64,000 nt of DNA from Isoetes taiwanensis (GCA_021234155.1 JAJEKV010000020.1:19397018-19461017); one strand, 5' to 3'; numbered from the stretch's first letter, positions 11,001-22,849 are shown. The notes: generated by a model from the sequence alone, not told the origin. Numbers and translations are program-made.

Positions 11001-12857
11001 ATAGGGCCAGATTTGAACCTGAACAAGGTCTGGACCCTACCTTGGACTTAGCATTAGTTGGAGCTGATTGGCAGCTTAAGGTCCAAGGACGTGCACGACA
11101 ATGGCAAGACAATCTTGTCATGACATCGACACGCTCTGGAGGGCAGGATGCCCATGCCCAATTTGAGGTGCAGTTTCTAAGGTTTTGCAAATTAAATGTC
11201 CAGAACATTGAAGGAACAGGAAAATGCTGATGCAAATTACTCCCATGGCTGATATCATAGAATGTTGTGGGCTTATACAGGGAAGGGATAAGTGTTTTGT
11301 TTATTGTATTCTTTCTTGTAGTCTTGCTTTCTTGTATTCCAACATGGTCTCAAAACCTGGTTAGGGGCAGAGTGGTTCACTGCTACATTGTCGTCAGTTT
11401 AGGTCATGCCAATCTTTGGTCCTGATTTTAGCTGGTAATATTATGTTGCCCCATCGCTCTTGGTACCGATTCTGTCAAATTGCAACTTGCTACAGTTGGT
11501 CCTGATTCTGTCACATACAGCATGTGTCTAGACATCACATGACGCGTGGATTAGAAATATTCTAACATCCCCCCGATGACTAGCACCGCTGAGGATAAAA
11601 GCTAATCAAACTAGTTACTTAAATGAGAAGTTACTGCCATCCTCAGATATGTAGACTGTATGGATCTTCTGAAGACGATAATAAATCTCTCTTCTTTCTT
11701 AATTTCTAACCATGTCTCCTTACTTTTTCTTCTTTGGTTCCGTCATTTAGTTTACTAAGAACATGTCTTATTTTAAAGCAATTTCCAACTATGGATATTC
11801 ATAGTTTCAATATCTTGTAGATCCAATACTGCTACACATTTCTAACAGTTTCTTTATTCATACATTTAGGCAGCAAGGGTTTTTGAAAGCCAATTAGCAG
11901 AATCTCTCTTGGAAGGTGATGGGCAAATTGCATTTAAGAAGCTTGCTGCCGCCACCGTTGAAACCCTTATGCCAAAAATTGAAACTAAGGGGGAGTTTGG
12001 ACAAGCCCGTTGGCGGCTTGTTTATGCACCGCAGATTCCAAACTTGCTATCTATAGATCCCACTACAGATCCCTTCAAATCACTTGCCAATCTTTCTTTT
12101 GGTACAGAGGTAGAGGTTCAGCTTGGCAAGCATCTACAGGTTTGTATCTCGTCACATAAGTTTGATTTTTGTCAAGAAGCATGAAGTATAAATTGTATTC
12201 AAGAGTTTGAGTTTAATAATAAATAGATGTAATCGGCTCCTCTTTGTGCATTTCTTTGAATTCCTTATTATACTGATGTTCAACTAGGGGGTATACATGT
12301 CTGACACAGAGCTTTAGAAGTCCTCTTATTCTGGCCTTTTCCGTTTCTGGTGTCCTCAAGCTGCCAGGTCCACAAAGCATAAATTCAGGTTCCTGTTATC
12401 CTTCCCAGACACAGTGCGAAGCTTCCCAAACAAGGAAGTGATAGTCTCGTCCTGCTTATCCATGAGGTGCCTCATCAAGGACTATGGACTGTAGCTCAGA
12501 CCTTTACAAAGTGACAAAACTTTGCTCAGTTTGTTGAAAAATGATAAGCTGAGACTCCTCCTCAGTATGTTTCAAAAGCAGATTCATTTCTAAGTTCCTA
12601 TGCATAATATTTGAAAGCTTCATACTAGTTAATACTCTTTCCAAATATCACAAAAAAAAGTGTTTATTTTCCATATATCATTCTGAAACATGTTTCTCTC
12701 TTTGATGCAGGCTTCAGTAGTACGACAATTACGCGAGTCTGAGATGGCCACACAGTGGACATTAATTTATCAGCTAAACAACAAATTGCGTATATTATTC
12801 TCCTCAATCCCATCGATTGACAATCGTCTTCTCTTTGAATACTCTGCAACTTCATAA
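5009..12857 (+). CDS. TIC236: TIC236, C-terminal half (12 exons)
   Basis: TIC236 (Arabidopsis EMB2410, a TamB/DUF490 relative) is an inner-envelope plastid protein that spans the intermembrane space and links the TOC and TIC protein-import machines. Exons: 5009-5068, 6387-6509, 6587-6865, 6937-7002, 7073-7207, 7296-8069, 10014-10294, 10356-10591, 10669-10901, 10976-11167, 11870-12139, 12711-12857 (TAA). All have AG/GT borders and compatible phases, giving 931 codons plus stop with no internal stop. Family landmarks in order are DELELASLRG, LNLQKRRG, SRYELQGEY, MLPLARLLSRS, LPGLAEL, HADGTLLGP, LHFAVLNFPVG, LLDGIIGG, VYPLILNFAVNGELELSG, FENGDVNLVATQV, GEFGQARWRLVYAPQIP, FGTEVEVQLGK and the terminal LLFEYSATS. 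The full protein is about 2100-2200 aa, so the N-terminal half with transit peptide and transmembrane segment lies outside the window or is lost. Confidence 0.93.
5069..6386 (+). other. Long TIC236 intron with LINE tail
   Basis: This intron of 1318 bases begins GTTTTT and ends TATCAG. Apart from a LINE 3' fragment (about 6100-6240) I see no coding sequence. Confidence 0.7.
6100..6240 (-). mobile_element. LINE 3'-end fragment
   Basis: Read on the minus strand it contains GGTCTCAGAGACC, then GGTCTCTCGTAGACGTTAA and a TTTC-repeat tail (the GAAA run at 6104-6125). The same terminus is seen in the larger LINE copy at 8184. It is a very short 5'-truncated insertion inside a TIC236 intron. Confidence 0.65.
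8184..9365 (-). mobile_element. 5'-truncated LINE (ORF2 C-terminus and 3' UTR) in a TIC236 intron
   Basis: The minus strand carries the C-terminal region of a LINE ORF2. From about 9361 it reads RPAALHGAQIWGVD, the post-RT 'LLYGxExWG' motif. Near 8810 EKHFIFTCPSYYIIRGRY matches the terminal zinc-knuckle-like H..C pattern, with one cysteine missing, and is followed by a basic tail (KRKYLDPK, SKKIKRSL). The 3' end at 8184 has GGTCTCATAGACC and a TTTC tail. Stops and frameshifts separate the pieces. It sits wholly within the 8070-10013 intron, antisense to TIC236; the rest of that intron (9366-10013) shows nothing identifiable. Confidence 0.75.
11168..11869 (+). other. TIC236 intron without identified content
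   Basis: The intron opens GTGCAG and ends CATTTAG. I see no repeats or coding signal in these 702 bases. Confidence 0.7.
12140..12710 (+). other. Last TIC236 intron, no identified content
   Basis: 571 bases from GTTTGT to TGCAG, with no recognisable element. Confidence 0.7.
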
Positions 12858-13600
12858 TATAGTTGTAAGTCATTTGTTTTTCTTATTTATTAATCATTGA
12901 TGATTCTCTAATGAAGGAAAAAAATTGGCACATAAGGTTGCAAATTGTGAATGTTAATACTTACGACAAATTCCATGAGGTAAGTTGGATCTTGGTCTTG
13001 TTGAAAGTATTTGTTAAAGAAAGCTCTGCCAACTTAAGTCAAACCTAGTCACTTTTTATTCTAGAGGACATCTGTAAAGGAAGCCCCAACTTGGCTGGAT
13101 AAGCCCATGAACCAAAAGTTCTGATTTGAGTCCTCTATTTTGATGAGGCATTAGCTCTTTTAACAGGGCCAGAATTTGTAAGTAGCTGGCATTACTAATT
13201 TTCTTTATGTATGTATATATTATAAATTCCAATAAGATCAAATTCATATATGCTCTTTGGAGTTGCTTTTTGAAACACGTATTTAAAACACTTTGAAAAT
13301 TCCAACATTGTTTTAGATGATTCTATTGATTGTTTTAGATGATTCTATTGTTGTCGACATATCTCACTCTCATCTATAAGTTCCACGAAGGCCACTTTCT
13401 AGTTTGATCAGCCACAAATAAGTTATTAGGAACAGTAGGCAAACACTATTTATGGGTATTTTGGAAATTTTTGTAAAGTATAGAGGAATCCAAGAATTTA
13501 GCTTTGGCTTGTTTGAAGTAAAAACCAGGTACGTTCAATTCTTGCCCCTGCGCTAATCAGATTATGCCATTTGGCAAGTTTCAAATCAAGAATTCTGTGT
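12858..13600. other. Downstream flank of TIC236
   Basis: AT-rich sequence holding the presumed 3' UTR. A short direct repeat of TTTTAGATGATTCTATTG occurs at about 13312-13350. No gene is visible. Confidence 0.5.
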
Positions 13601-13609
13601 TCATCGCTG

Positions 13610-13740
13610 CCATTCTTGTTTTACTTGCATTCCGGAAGGGTATCTCCGTTTTACTTGCAATCTGGCATGATTACCCTACATTCCGCTGATTTACTTGCAT
13701 TCTGCTCATGTTTACTTGCATCCTGGCTGATCTTTACCGC
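13610..13740. repeat. Degenerate short tandem repeat (TTTACTTGCATTCTGG-like)
   Basis: TTTACTTGCA followed by TTC(C/T)GG or similar occurs four to five times with variable spacing. It is non-coding low-complexity sequence; a 177-codon frame across it has no coding character. Confidence 0.55.
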
Positions 13741-13788
13741 TGCCCTGCTTCAAGAATTGAATGCCCCTTGTTTAAATGTTACAGGAAG

Positions 13789-13880
13789 GCCTTTTGGTCG
13801 ACATTCCTGGCATGTCAACCAGGCTCCGCGCTGCCGCGCATCACCCGGTTTCCATGCCAGGAATGTCGACCCAAAAGGTC
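13789..13880. repeat. 92-bp hairpin (inverted repeat)
   Basis: The left arm CCTTTTGG-TCGACATTCCTGGCATG pairs with the right arm CATGCCAGGAATGTCGACCC followed by AAAAGGTC. A GC-rich loop (GCGCTGCCGCGC) separates them. It stands out against AT-rich surroundings and may be a very small foldback element. Confidence 0.75.
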
Positions 13881-13904
13881 ATTCTTGTATACGGAAAGGG
13901 AAAG

Positions 13905-14045
13905 GTTATTTACACCTAAAGGTTATGTATAACTACTGCTCTTCAATAAAAAAATCAACTGAGCATAGTATAAAATTTTGGCGGAACCTAAATCCAAGAA
14001 AGAAAATATTACCCGAAGTAGCCAAAGCTATGTCTTGGACTTTGA
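13905..14045. repeat. Dispersed repeat, copy 1
   Basis: It shares GGTTAT, ACTGCTC, GAGCATAGTATA, GGAAC and TAGCCAAAGCTA with 15490-15665, in the same order. The family is unidentified. Confidence 0.55.
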
Positions 14046-14811
14046 ACTTCATCCACAAATTTTTCTACGGAACTTACTCTTCAATAGCCCCTTTTACGTC
14101 ATAAATCTATTGTCATGTCATCCATCTAAAGATGAGTCATTTTACTCGAATCGACCATTTCATTCATCAAATGAGTAAGTTTGTGATTCAGTGTATACAT
14201 GCAAACTAAGACAAATTTATCAAAATTTTAGCGTTTTAACATATACTAGAGTTCAAAGCATTTATTTTCAAAATAATCAATGGCTTCAAATAAATAATTC
14301 TTATTCTTCGTGGGCCTTATGGTATGTTTTAAATTAAAAAGGTCAAATGTTCTAAAAAATGAACACCTAAAAGGTTTCGAATCTCAAAGGCATAAGCAGT
14401 TAGAGTTTATAGTGCTAGAGGAGTTTCGGTGGTGCGGGATTATCTTTGGGTATGGCAAGCTTCGATTTGGCTTTGCAACATAAGGTCATGGCTTGCATCG
14501 ACTAGACCATTTAGGGTTTCGTCCAAGCTATGGCGGCAGACACATACAGCAAATACAGTGCGCACTAGGGTCATAGCATAATGGACAGGTATGGCAACAT
14601 TGTCCAGGTTCATTCGCTTCTTAGGATCAACAGCAGATGATATTCATCAAAACAACTAAGATAATATTATTGTGGCATTCAGTTGATTCTTTGCAATTTT
14701 CAAATCCTTCATATCCATGCGATTGGCTTTGGCAATGAAGGAAATTTTGATCTTTGTAGCAATTTATTCTAGTCTAATTTAGATCATACAAGTTAGATCT
14801 ATCACGATGGA

Positions 14812-15003
14812 CTTAAAACCATGCTGGACTTTAAGGAAAAAAGGAAAGCTTATTAAAAAGAAGCAAAACTGAAATTTATTTCTAGATTCCTAATACATAA
14901 TTATTCTTAAAACCATGAAGGACTTCAACGGAAAAGGAAAGCTTATCGAAAAGAAGCAAAATTGAAATTTATTTCTAGATTTCTAGTACATAATTATTCT
15001 TTC
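14812..15003. repeat. Two tandem copies of about 97 bp
   Basis: Both copies contain AAAACCATG, GGACTT, GGAAAGCTTAT, AAGAAGCAAAA and TGAAATTTATTTCTAGATT and end TACATAATTATTCTT. Confidence 0.8.
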
Positions 15004-15489
15004 TAATCCTTTGTCTCACAAAGTCCCTGCCTATGGACTTCTGCCATGTCATCTGCAAGTTCTAGCATATTTAAACATTTTCAAGCAGGAATGGAACTTT
15101 AGAATTACTATTCTAGCAAAGCTTTTTCAATTTAAATTCTTCAGTATTCTGGTTGTTGTCCTTAAGATGTGTTCCTAATTCTTCATGGTTCTATCTTCTT
15201 AATTTCACTTATATAAATACCAAACCTAGAAAAGAAAGAACTCAATGCAAAGAGTCATTCCGTGCCTATCTCATCTTTGCTTCAGAACCACTCCTTGACC
15301 ACCACCATATCAATTCCCCTTTTTCTGAGATTGGATTGATAGTCCTCGATCGAGGAATTACATGGCAAAATAAACATAAAAAACCCTAGTTGAGTCCACA
15401 AAAAACCTTAAAATCCCTAAAGCAAATTATTCCACAAAATAAAAAACTGTAGTTTTGGCTGGCTGGAAGGAAAGATTCAGGAGAAAGGA

Positions 15490-15665
15490 AAGGTTATCTG
15501 CAATTACTGCTCCTTAATCAAAGTATCAAATCAATTAATCGAGCATAGTATACATTTTGTTGGAACTAATATCAAAGAAGTGTTACCTGAACTAGCCAAA
15601 GCTACGTCTTAGATAGTTATCAAAGAAGTGTTACCTGAACTAGCCAAAGCTACGTCTTAGATAGT
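15490..15665. repeat. Dispersed repeat copy 2 with 48-bp tandem duplication
   Basis: It is related to 13905-14045. Within it the block from TATCAAAGAAGTGTTACC to GTCTTAGATAGT is present twice in a row. Confidence 0.75.
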
Positions 15666-15689
15666 TAGCTGGGGCATGTGGTGCTACTT

Positions 15690-18150
15690 GGATGCTTCAA
15701 TGTATGCACTAGAATAGAATAATTAATGAAGTTTGGCCCCCCTGACTGAGGACATATTACATCTTCATTCGGCAGAGACTTTTTGGCTACATACATCGGA
15801 TGAAGGAGCACACCAGTGACGTGCTAAAACATGCAGTTGCTTCAAATTTGCAACATCTTTGGCTTGGTTCTCACACAGTGGGCCATCCTGTCGATAGCAT
15901 AACCAGAGGGCTACCTACAATATTGCCGATTATATGCTGATGTCTGGGCAGGATTTGTAGCTTGTCACAAACAGTAGAAAGGAAGAGGTGGGTTCAGACT
16001 GTCAAACCCTCTTCCTTCAGATAGCATGACAGTCTATTCAGTTCTTGTGTCATGATACCCTTTGCTTGCCTCAGTTGTACTGGGACTATGATCACGCGGA
16101 GTCCTATGTCCAGATGCTCACAGAGTAGCAAGAATTTTGCAGCTTCTCGCATTATAGCAACAGATTGACCAATTGATCATTATACTCCTGACTACTGCGG
16201 AGAGATGTTGTAGGAGATCCTGCCATGGAGGCCCTCACGCCCGACAATCTTTCCTCGAAACCAGTGGTTTGATGCTGAATGTAAGGAACTTAGATGCGTG
16301 CTTTGACTAGTCACTAACCCCGCTTTGCGAATTCAAGCGATCCAAAAATACCCACACTTTCCTCAAATGCAAGAAGGGCCGGTACGTTATGAGGCATTAA
16401 AGGGAAATGTTCTACCTCCTTGATCGTTACCCTCAGGACATTCTGGAGAAGCATACTATAGAAGCCTCTACAACCTACAGAGAACATCTCTTTCAAACAA
16501 TGGGTGCAATACTTGATGCAGCTTTACGATTCGCTTGAAACTCGACCCAAGATACCTTATAGATGCCTCCCTCCCCCCTCCCCGCCCCCTCCCCACTAGT
16601 AATTACAGAGGTAGGGGTCGCTCAGAGCTTGCAGGGCCTCGCCAATAGCAAGGCTGCAGATTTAGATGACAGGCAGGTAGATCTGCTCAAGTAGACAGGC
16701 CACAGATCGTTCCCCTCTTAACTTGGTTATTCAAAAGGGCACTTCAAGAAGGTTTTGATGACCACCAGCAGTGTAGTTCCCATCTGTTCGGCAAAAAATT
16801 CTCACTACACAGTCAATTGTTGCATAATCATGGTCAGCTCGTTGTTTGCAAAATTGTTGGCTGGTATTTTGAATCATCAATTGGCGGTATGGATAGAGAA
16901 AATGGAGGCCCATGTGCAAGCCGGGTTCAGGTGGAGACACTTCACTATTGATCATATTTTTATCTTGCGAGCCTTGATAGAAGATACAACAAATCACTGA
17001 CAGGACCTATATTGCTGCTTTGTCGACTTTGCAAAGGTTTTTAACACGGTACCTAAGGAGAAGCTATGGGAGAGATTGGCGCAGTAAGGAGTGCCTCCAA
17101 AGTGTAGAATGCAGTATACTGGTTGTATGAAACATGTTGAGTCCAAATGCCACCATGAGGCCAACTTGTAAACAATAGCATTGGGGTCCATCAAGGATGT
17201 CCACTCTCTCCAACAATGTTTGATATGTATATTGGTCAACTAGAGAATTGCCTTGTTCAGCATGGGGGTTGAGGGGTTCAGCTCATGCACCATATCACCC
17301 AACAGCTCATATACGCTGACGATGTGGACACCTTAGCTTACACCCTTGCTTACATGCAACAATATTTTGATGCCCTGAATACTTTCTGCCAGGGTACTGA
17401 AATGTGTGTGAATTTAGCTAAGACTAAGGTGCTCCTTATCTCATCTTCACATCATTTAAGATCACCCTCCTTCACTTATCAGGGTTAAATTGTGGAGGTT
17501 GTGCCTATGTATAAATGGAGTTCACTATTACCACATTTTGTGACACTTCTATCCAGCAACGAGTGATGGCAGAAGGCTCTATATGCAATGCAGAATAAAA
17601 ATTATAAAGCAAAGCCTTACGACTGAACCCATCAGTCGCACTTGTTCAGGGTCTTCATTGAATCCATTCTTCTATATAGGGTGGAGGTGTGGGAATGGTG
17701 GTACTATTTGCCATTTGGAATGACTTGGAACAAGTTCAGATGGCCTTCCTGGCGCAGGCACTTGGAGTCAAGTCCATGTTCCCGCATGAAATATTTCTAC
17801 AGGAGAATGGTTCCTTGACTCTACAGTGGGCCTCACTAGAACATCACCTTATATACTTCAGAAGGTGGTCAGTATGGGCAACACTCACCTCCCAGACCTT
17901 GCCTATGCCATGGCACTGGGTCTACAATGTCGCAAAATCTGCTGGAAGAAGAAGCAAGCTAATTGGCTCTCCAGATGGAATGTGCAGTAACACAGGTGTA
18001 TATAGGCAAAAACTGAGGAGGATCACAATCACTTGAAGTAGTATCTCGATGCATGCTTTCTCTGCAAGATTTGGGATGTTGGGGTTTTGGAACAGATCAA
18101 AACTGTGTACTACAAAAGCCAGATCAATTCTATGTATACGTCCATAAAAA
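15690..18150 (+). mobile_element. Decayed LINE ORF2 (endonuclease and RT relics)
   Basis: Plus-strand fragments of an L1-type ORF2 appear in correct order. Near 15690 there is a degraded endonuclease segment, with LLGCFN in place of LLGDFN. At about 16850-17050 the RT reads LLAGILNHQL, GFRWRHFTIDHIF and CCFVDFAKVFNTVPKEKLW. The RT active site is LIYADDVDTLAY at about 17305, then MCVNLAKTKVLL. The C-terminal part matches the other LINE copies in this window up to about 18100. Stops and frameshifts interrupt every domain, so it is inactive. A G/C-rich run at 16568-16600 interrupts the endonuclease-RT spacer. Confidence 0.85.
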
Positions 18151-18231
18151 TACAAGTTACATGAACACATTTTTCGTAAACTAACATGAAGGGAAATGTG
18201 GTGCATTCAAAATCCTATTGATAGTTCTTAT

Positions 18232-18646
18232 TTTATAAAAATACCTGTATATTTATGCAAAATTGTGAAAATGCCCTTGTTTTTGGGGTAGTTTTGATGG
18301 AGATGGCGTAACTTTCTTGTGATGATCCAAATTCAAATGTGTCAATGCATTGTAGATGAAGATGATATCTTTCCATCAAAGCTAAAATCACCTGAATCGG
18401 AGTTTAGAATCACAGGTTATGTTACTTTGATATGCAAAATCTTATAAGAATTTAGGAGACCATAACTTAAGATTTTCGACTCCGATTTAGGAGATTTTAG
18501 CATTGCTAGAAAGATATCATCGTCATCTACAATGCATGTAGAGAATACATTCCAATTTGGATCATCATAAGAAAGTTATGGCAAAACTACCCAAAAAACA
18601 AATCATTTTCACAATTTGGCATAAATATATGGGTATTTTGATAAAT
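18232..18646. mobile_element. Foldback element with about 170-bp inverted arms
   Basis: The sequence from 18232 (TTTATAAAAATACC) is complementary to that ending at 18646 (GGGTATTTTGATAAA). Paired blocks include AATTGTGAAAATG, GATGATCCAAATT and GATGATATCTTTC with their reverse complements. The arms cover most of the element and differ at scattered positions. No transposase is present. I could not identify a convincing target duplication. Confidence 0.75.
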
Positions 18647-18777
18647 TTCCTTATGGTTTTCTTCAAGAAGTATAATGCTCTTTGTCCATGTTGTTATCTC
18701 AGTTAATAAGATCTCTTTGCGTCTATTCTTGCCTCTCTAAGAAGATCACAAAGTCTTAATTTTAACATGTAATATCA

Positions 18778-19810
18778 TTGACAGATATTTTGACATCTGA
18801 AACCAGATTGCAAAATGGACCTACATGCAATTTTTGTTCGCTTAGATGCTGGCAATGGGGACTCTACAGAAATTGGTTTGTTAGAGTGGAAGATGGTGCA
18901 TTTTATGTGGATCTGAGAGAAGAGATTGAGAATGATGAATTAGATAAACTCATGGAGTATGGTTCCTATTCCTTGCTGAGCAGAAGTTGCCTTTATCTAA
19001 AGAGACAAGAACGAAGGTTTAAGGTTGTGGACAATGAGGTTATGATAAGAATAACAGGCCGGATTAATTCCCAACCTTTTAAAAGATTTGCAGCATGATG
19101 TAGTAGAGATCAAGAGGGATGATAATGCTGATAATGATAGTAACCAAGTAAGATCTTCAAGTGGTTCATGTGAGAGCAAGATGCTGGCCACAACAACTGA
19201 CCTATTTAAGTGGAGAAAAGAAATTGACGTTCTACACACCTAAGATGAGGCGTGCTGGTAAGCAGGATAGGTTGAACTCATGTCTGATGATGTAAATGGT
19301 CGAGGAGTGTTTTATATATGGTGCATTGAGTGTAATCAGCATTATGAGAAAGGCAGTAGGGATACCATATATAACTTCACAGCTCGACATTGTAAAATAA
19401 AAGCACATAGTGATAATCATCAGAATCATAATTTAGAGTTAAATTGGATCGAGAATCTTGTGAATGAAGAATGTACAGAGGATATTGTTGAGTGAAATAA
19501 GGCTACGGTTGAGAGATCCCTGCTAGGTCATGTTAATCCATTTGTAGAATAATGTGGTGCTATCTTTGGGTTGTATAAGGACATGGTAGCATGCTACATG
19601 GATTTGGGCAGCATAAGTATTGCTTGCAAACTATGTAACAAATCAATTTTACTATTTCCACCAGCGGGATCCGTGCCAACGAACATGAAGCAACACATTC
19701 AATCATTTAGGCATGTCCAAAAAGACGCGTCAAAGGAAGCTAATGGAGAGAAAGAAAATAGGGAATACAACATGGGAGGCAGACCTCCAAAACGTCAACC
19801 CGACCTTTGA
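18778..19810 (+). pseudogene. Decayed gene with two zinc-finger-like motifs, unidentified
   Basis: Open frames at 18778-19098, 19280-19495 and 19571-19810 are separated by stops but read like one old protein. The first is acidic (DLREEIENDELDKLMEYGSY). The second holds WCIECNQHY followed by H/C residues (HCKIKAHSDNH). The third holds CKLCNKSILLF, then a gap and HIQSFRH, a C-x2-C ... H-x5-H spacing that could bind zinc. It could be a transposase or transcription-factor relic with two BED/C2H2-like fingers; I do not recognise the family. Confidence 0.4.
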
Positions 19811-21733
19811 TAAGAGAGCATGCTAACATTTGTCAATCCATGCAAAATTTGGCAAAGGCCATTTCATGCTCCACAAATTCAAACTTTGGGAACTGAAACA
19901 TACCTCCAGATAGTATCACTACATACTGATATACTCTTGTCACCCCACATGAATTTATGGTCACAGATTAGGGCAATTCTTTCTTCCCCCCTTTTTTTAA
20001 GCAAAGGAATTTTTATATTATATAATAAAAAAAATACATTGTTTCAATCCCCAAGGAGGATAACTCCCGGTTCTCCGCATGTTGAAATTTATTAACTGCT
20101 CTAAAAATTTGATATACTTTAAGTGTAATGAAACCTGCCATCTGAAAACAAGAGAAGTATCAGATAGAAATCAATAGGTACTTGAACATGATACTTAGAA
20201 TGCTATCAACTAAAGTACAAAGTGAAGTACTGCATTGTCGGGGTCTAGATACAGTCAGCCTAATGCTGGCTAGGCTTAGTACAAGCCTATCCACCAGACT
20301 CCTCTCTCCAAAGCCCGGTGCAAGATATAGAAGTGTCGCCACTGAAAGGATCACCCAATGAGGGAGTTTTCCACTTCCATTATCCCATCAAGAAGCCCAT
20401 ACATTCTTGACCAGTTATCTGCAGCTGCCATCATGAATAACATGCCAATCTCCATCTATTCTAGCGGTGTACAAGTTTGAATCTCTCTGCTAGAAAAAAG
20501 AGCGAAAGGAAGGGAGTAGCCCACTGCAAACAAAACCTTGATCTGAAAGAATAGTGACTACTAAAATCTCAACAGTATCTCGTTCCCTCAACAGCATCTT
20601 GTCTCTCTTTTTCAGGTCTGATATCAAAGGGGGCTGATAAATGGCGAGGTGCCTCTAGCAAAGAATGCAATTTTCTTGCAAATTTCTTCAAGTCACACGC
20701 TGTCTAGTTTGGTACAACACGGGCAATGTGAGCGGGGGCGGCAAGATTTCTTATATGTGAATTATGTCATTTCTACAATCAAAGGACCAAAGTATTCCTT
20801 GTTCATATTCGAGTACAAAAGGATGCAAAGCGATGGTGAAGATTCACTGGTGGCTTCTATGATACTTTAATAGTTTAAAATTTCGTCATCTCGCGTATTC
20901 AGGAATATATAATGGAGCAGACATATGCATAAAGTTTTGGAGTCCTTCCACAAGTACATTCATTGCTATATCTCATCATTAATCTATCTATCTATCTATC
21001 ATTATCTTGGAATAATGATCAGTGCACATTGTTCTTGTATTTATGTGGATATGTTGCTATGTAAATTGAAATGCTATATAGGACTCAATTCCAAACCCAA
21101 ATGCAGAATATAGCTAGCTCCATTGCTTTGTAACTTAATCAACTTCCAAAATGTTCTAGAATATCTGACAAAAGCTGCATTAGGTGCAAAGGGCAAGAGT
21201 TTTTTCTTTTAGAATCCTTTTATATCGGGAAGTTGCATGTCAATGGAGGGGAGTGGCAAATAACGTCTCATTGAGGTTTGGTGCTAAAGGTATTAGCATC
21301 AAGAGTGTAGTTCATCGTTCAAAGAAATGGTCCAAATATATGGGCATTAGCAGGCAGAAAGAGGAGATCTGATTGTTTGTATGAAGATACAAAGCAATTA
21401 GTCTAGTTAAACAACACCAAGGTTTCACCTAAATACAGGAATGTAAGAAAGAAAAAGCATCAGGCAATCCAGTTTCTTAACATATCCTAGGCATTTCTTT
21501 GTTTGGTCATGTGTTTTATATTAATCCAAAAGGCATCGTTATTGTGATGTACGTGTAAGCACATTGAAAGAAATGGTAAAAGATTATTGTAAGCATCATA
21601 AGCCATAACAATATAGTAAAAATATAGGATATGTGAGTTGGGTACACATGGAAATCCTGAAGATATGGTAGGGGAATGCCCTGAATTGGTGGGATATATA
21701 ACAACGAATGTAGAAATATTCATGTAGTACTTG
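19811..21733. other. Intergenic, no gene seen
   Basis: There is no coding signal. A short (CTAT)n microsatellite lies at about 20984-21001. A T-rich run followed by AT-rich sequence lies around 19990-20040. Confidence 0.5.
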
Positions 21734-22320
21734 AACCATTAACATCCAACATATAAAAATTAAATTCCCCAACACATAACAACCAACACATAACAACCAT
21801 TGACATTAACAACCAACACATAACTACCATTGACATTAATTAACACAACCATTGGGTCCAATACATTTAAATTAAAATCCCCCTTAAACCCCCTTTGGTT
21901 TGGGTGCATATTCACACGGGGGGTGACTCCGGGCAACGAGAGCTATTGGATAGGCATATTCACCCCTTATTCCTTAATCTACACCGTACGTAAAGTTCCT
22001 CGTTTGTGGGGTATGCAAGTACAAAATTTGCTATACTGTATAACAAGATTCGCAAAATACTATAAGATTTCAAGCGGAATACTATATGGTGTTGATTTCG
22101 TACGTGTAAAATACAATTATGAGGGCTCTCACTGCCCTACGTTACCCCCCGTGTGAATATGCACTCAAACCAAAGGGGGTTTAAGGGGGATTTTAATTTA
22201 AATGTATTGGACCCAATGGTTGTGTTAATTAATGTCAATGGTAGTTATGTGCTGGTTGTTAATGTCAATGGTTGTTATGTGTTGGGGAATTTAATTTTTA
22301 TATGTTGGATGTTAATGGTT
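21734..22320. mobile_element. Foldback element with near-identical 175-190-bp arms
   Basis: The left arm, 21734-21923, begins AACCATTAACATCC and runs to GCATATTCACACGGGGGG. The right arm, 22146-22320, is its reverse complement and ends GGATGTTAATGGTT. The arms differ mainly by one extra internal copy of an AACAACCAACACATAACAACC unit in the left arm. The central 220 bases show weaker pairing. The near identity indicates recent origin. No transposase is present, and target duplication is unclear. Confidence 0.85.
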
Positions 22321-22849
22321 TGTGTTGCAAAAATTTTTTTTTGGCCCCTTCGGGGCCTTAGGGACGTCACCCCTCCCCCCCGGTGTGACAAAAATTTTAG
22401 AATTCAAATCAGAAAAAAAAAACTAGAATTCATTTGAGGCTTTCATCACATGTAGCTTTTGAATTTCATCACAATAAAACAAATAGAACATAAGTAAAAG
22501 TTACCATAAAGATAGAGCAGATTGATCCCATTATTCTGAAAGTCATAAAGTTTGCAACACCCATACACAAACATTTTTCAACTAGAATTTAACAGCAGCC
22601 TTTGGCCTCCATGGATTCTTGTGGTGAGAAACCAAAGTGGGAAGCTTTTCTGCTTGTTAGCACAAGGATCTAGAAGCCTTGGAATTTGCTTAATAACTGC
22701 CTCAAAATCTAAAAATGCATGGTAATTTTTTGCAAGCTTCATTCGAAATGAGCCATAAAACAATATCCAATAGCGCAATCCTGTATTATCAGCTGGTAGG
22801 ATGTGAAAGCCTACCAAACCCGGCCGAAAAATTGTTGTTTTAGCATAGA

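Noticed and set aside
13571-14104. 177-codon plus-strand frame
   Set aside because: It runs through a short tandem repeat and a hairpin; composition and lack of any motif argue for chance.
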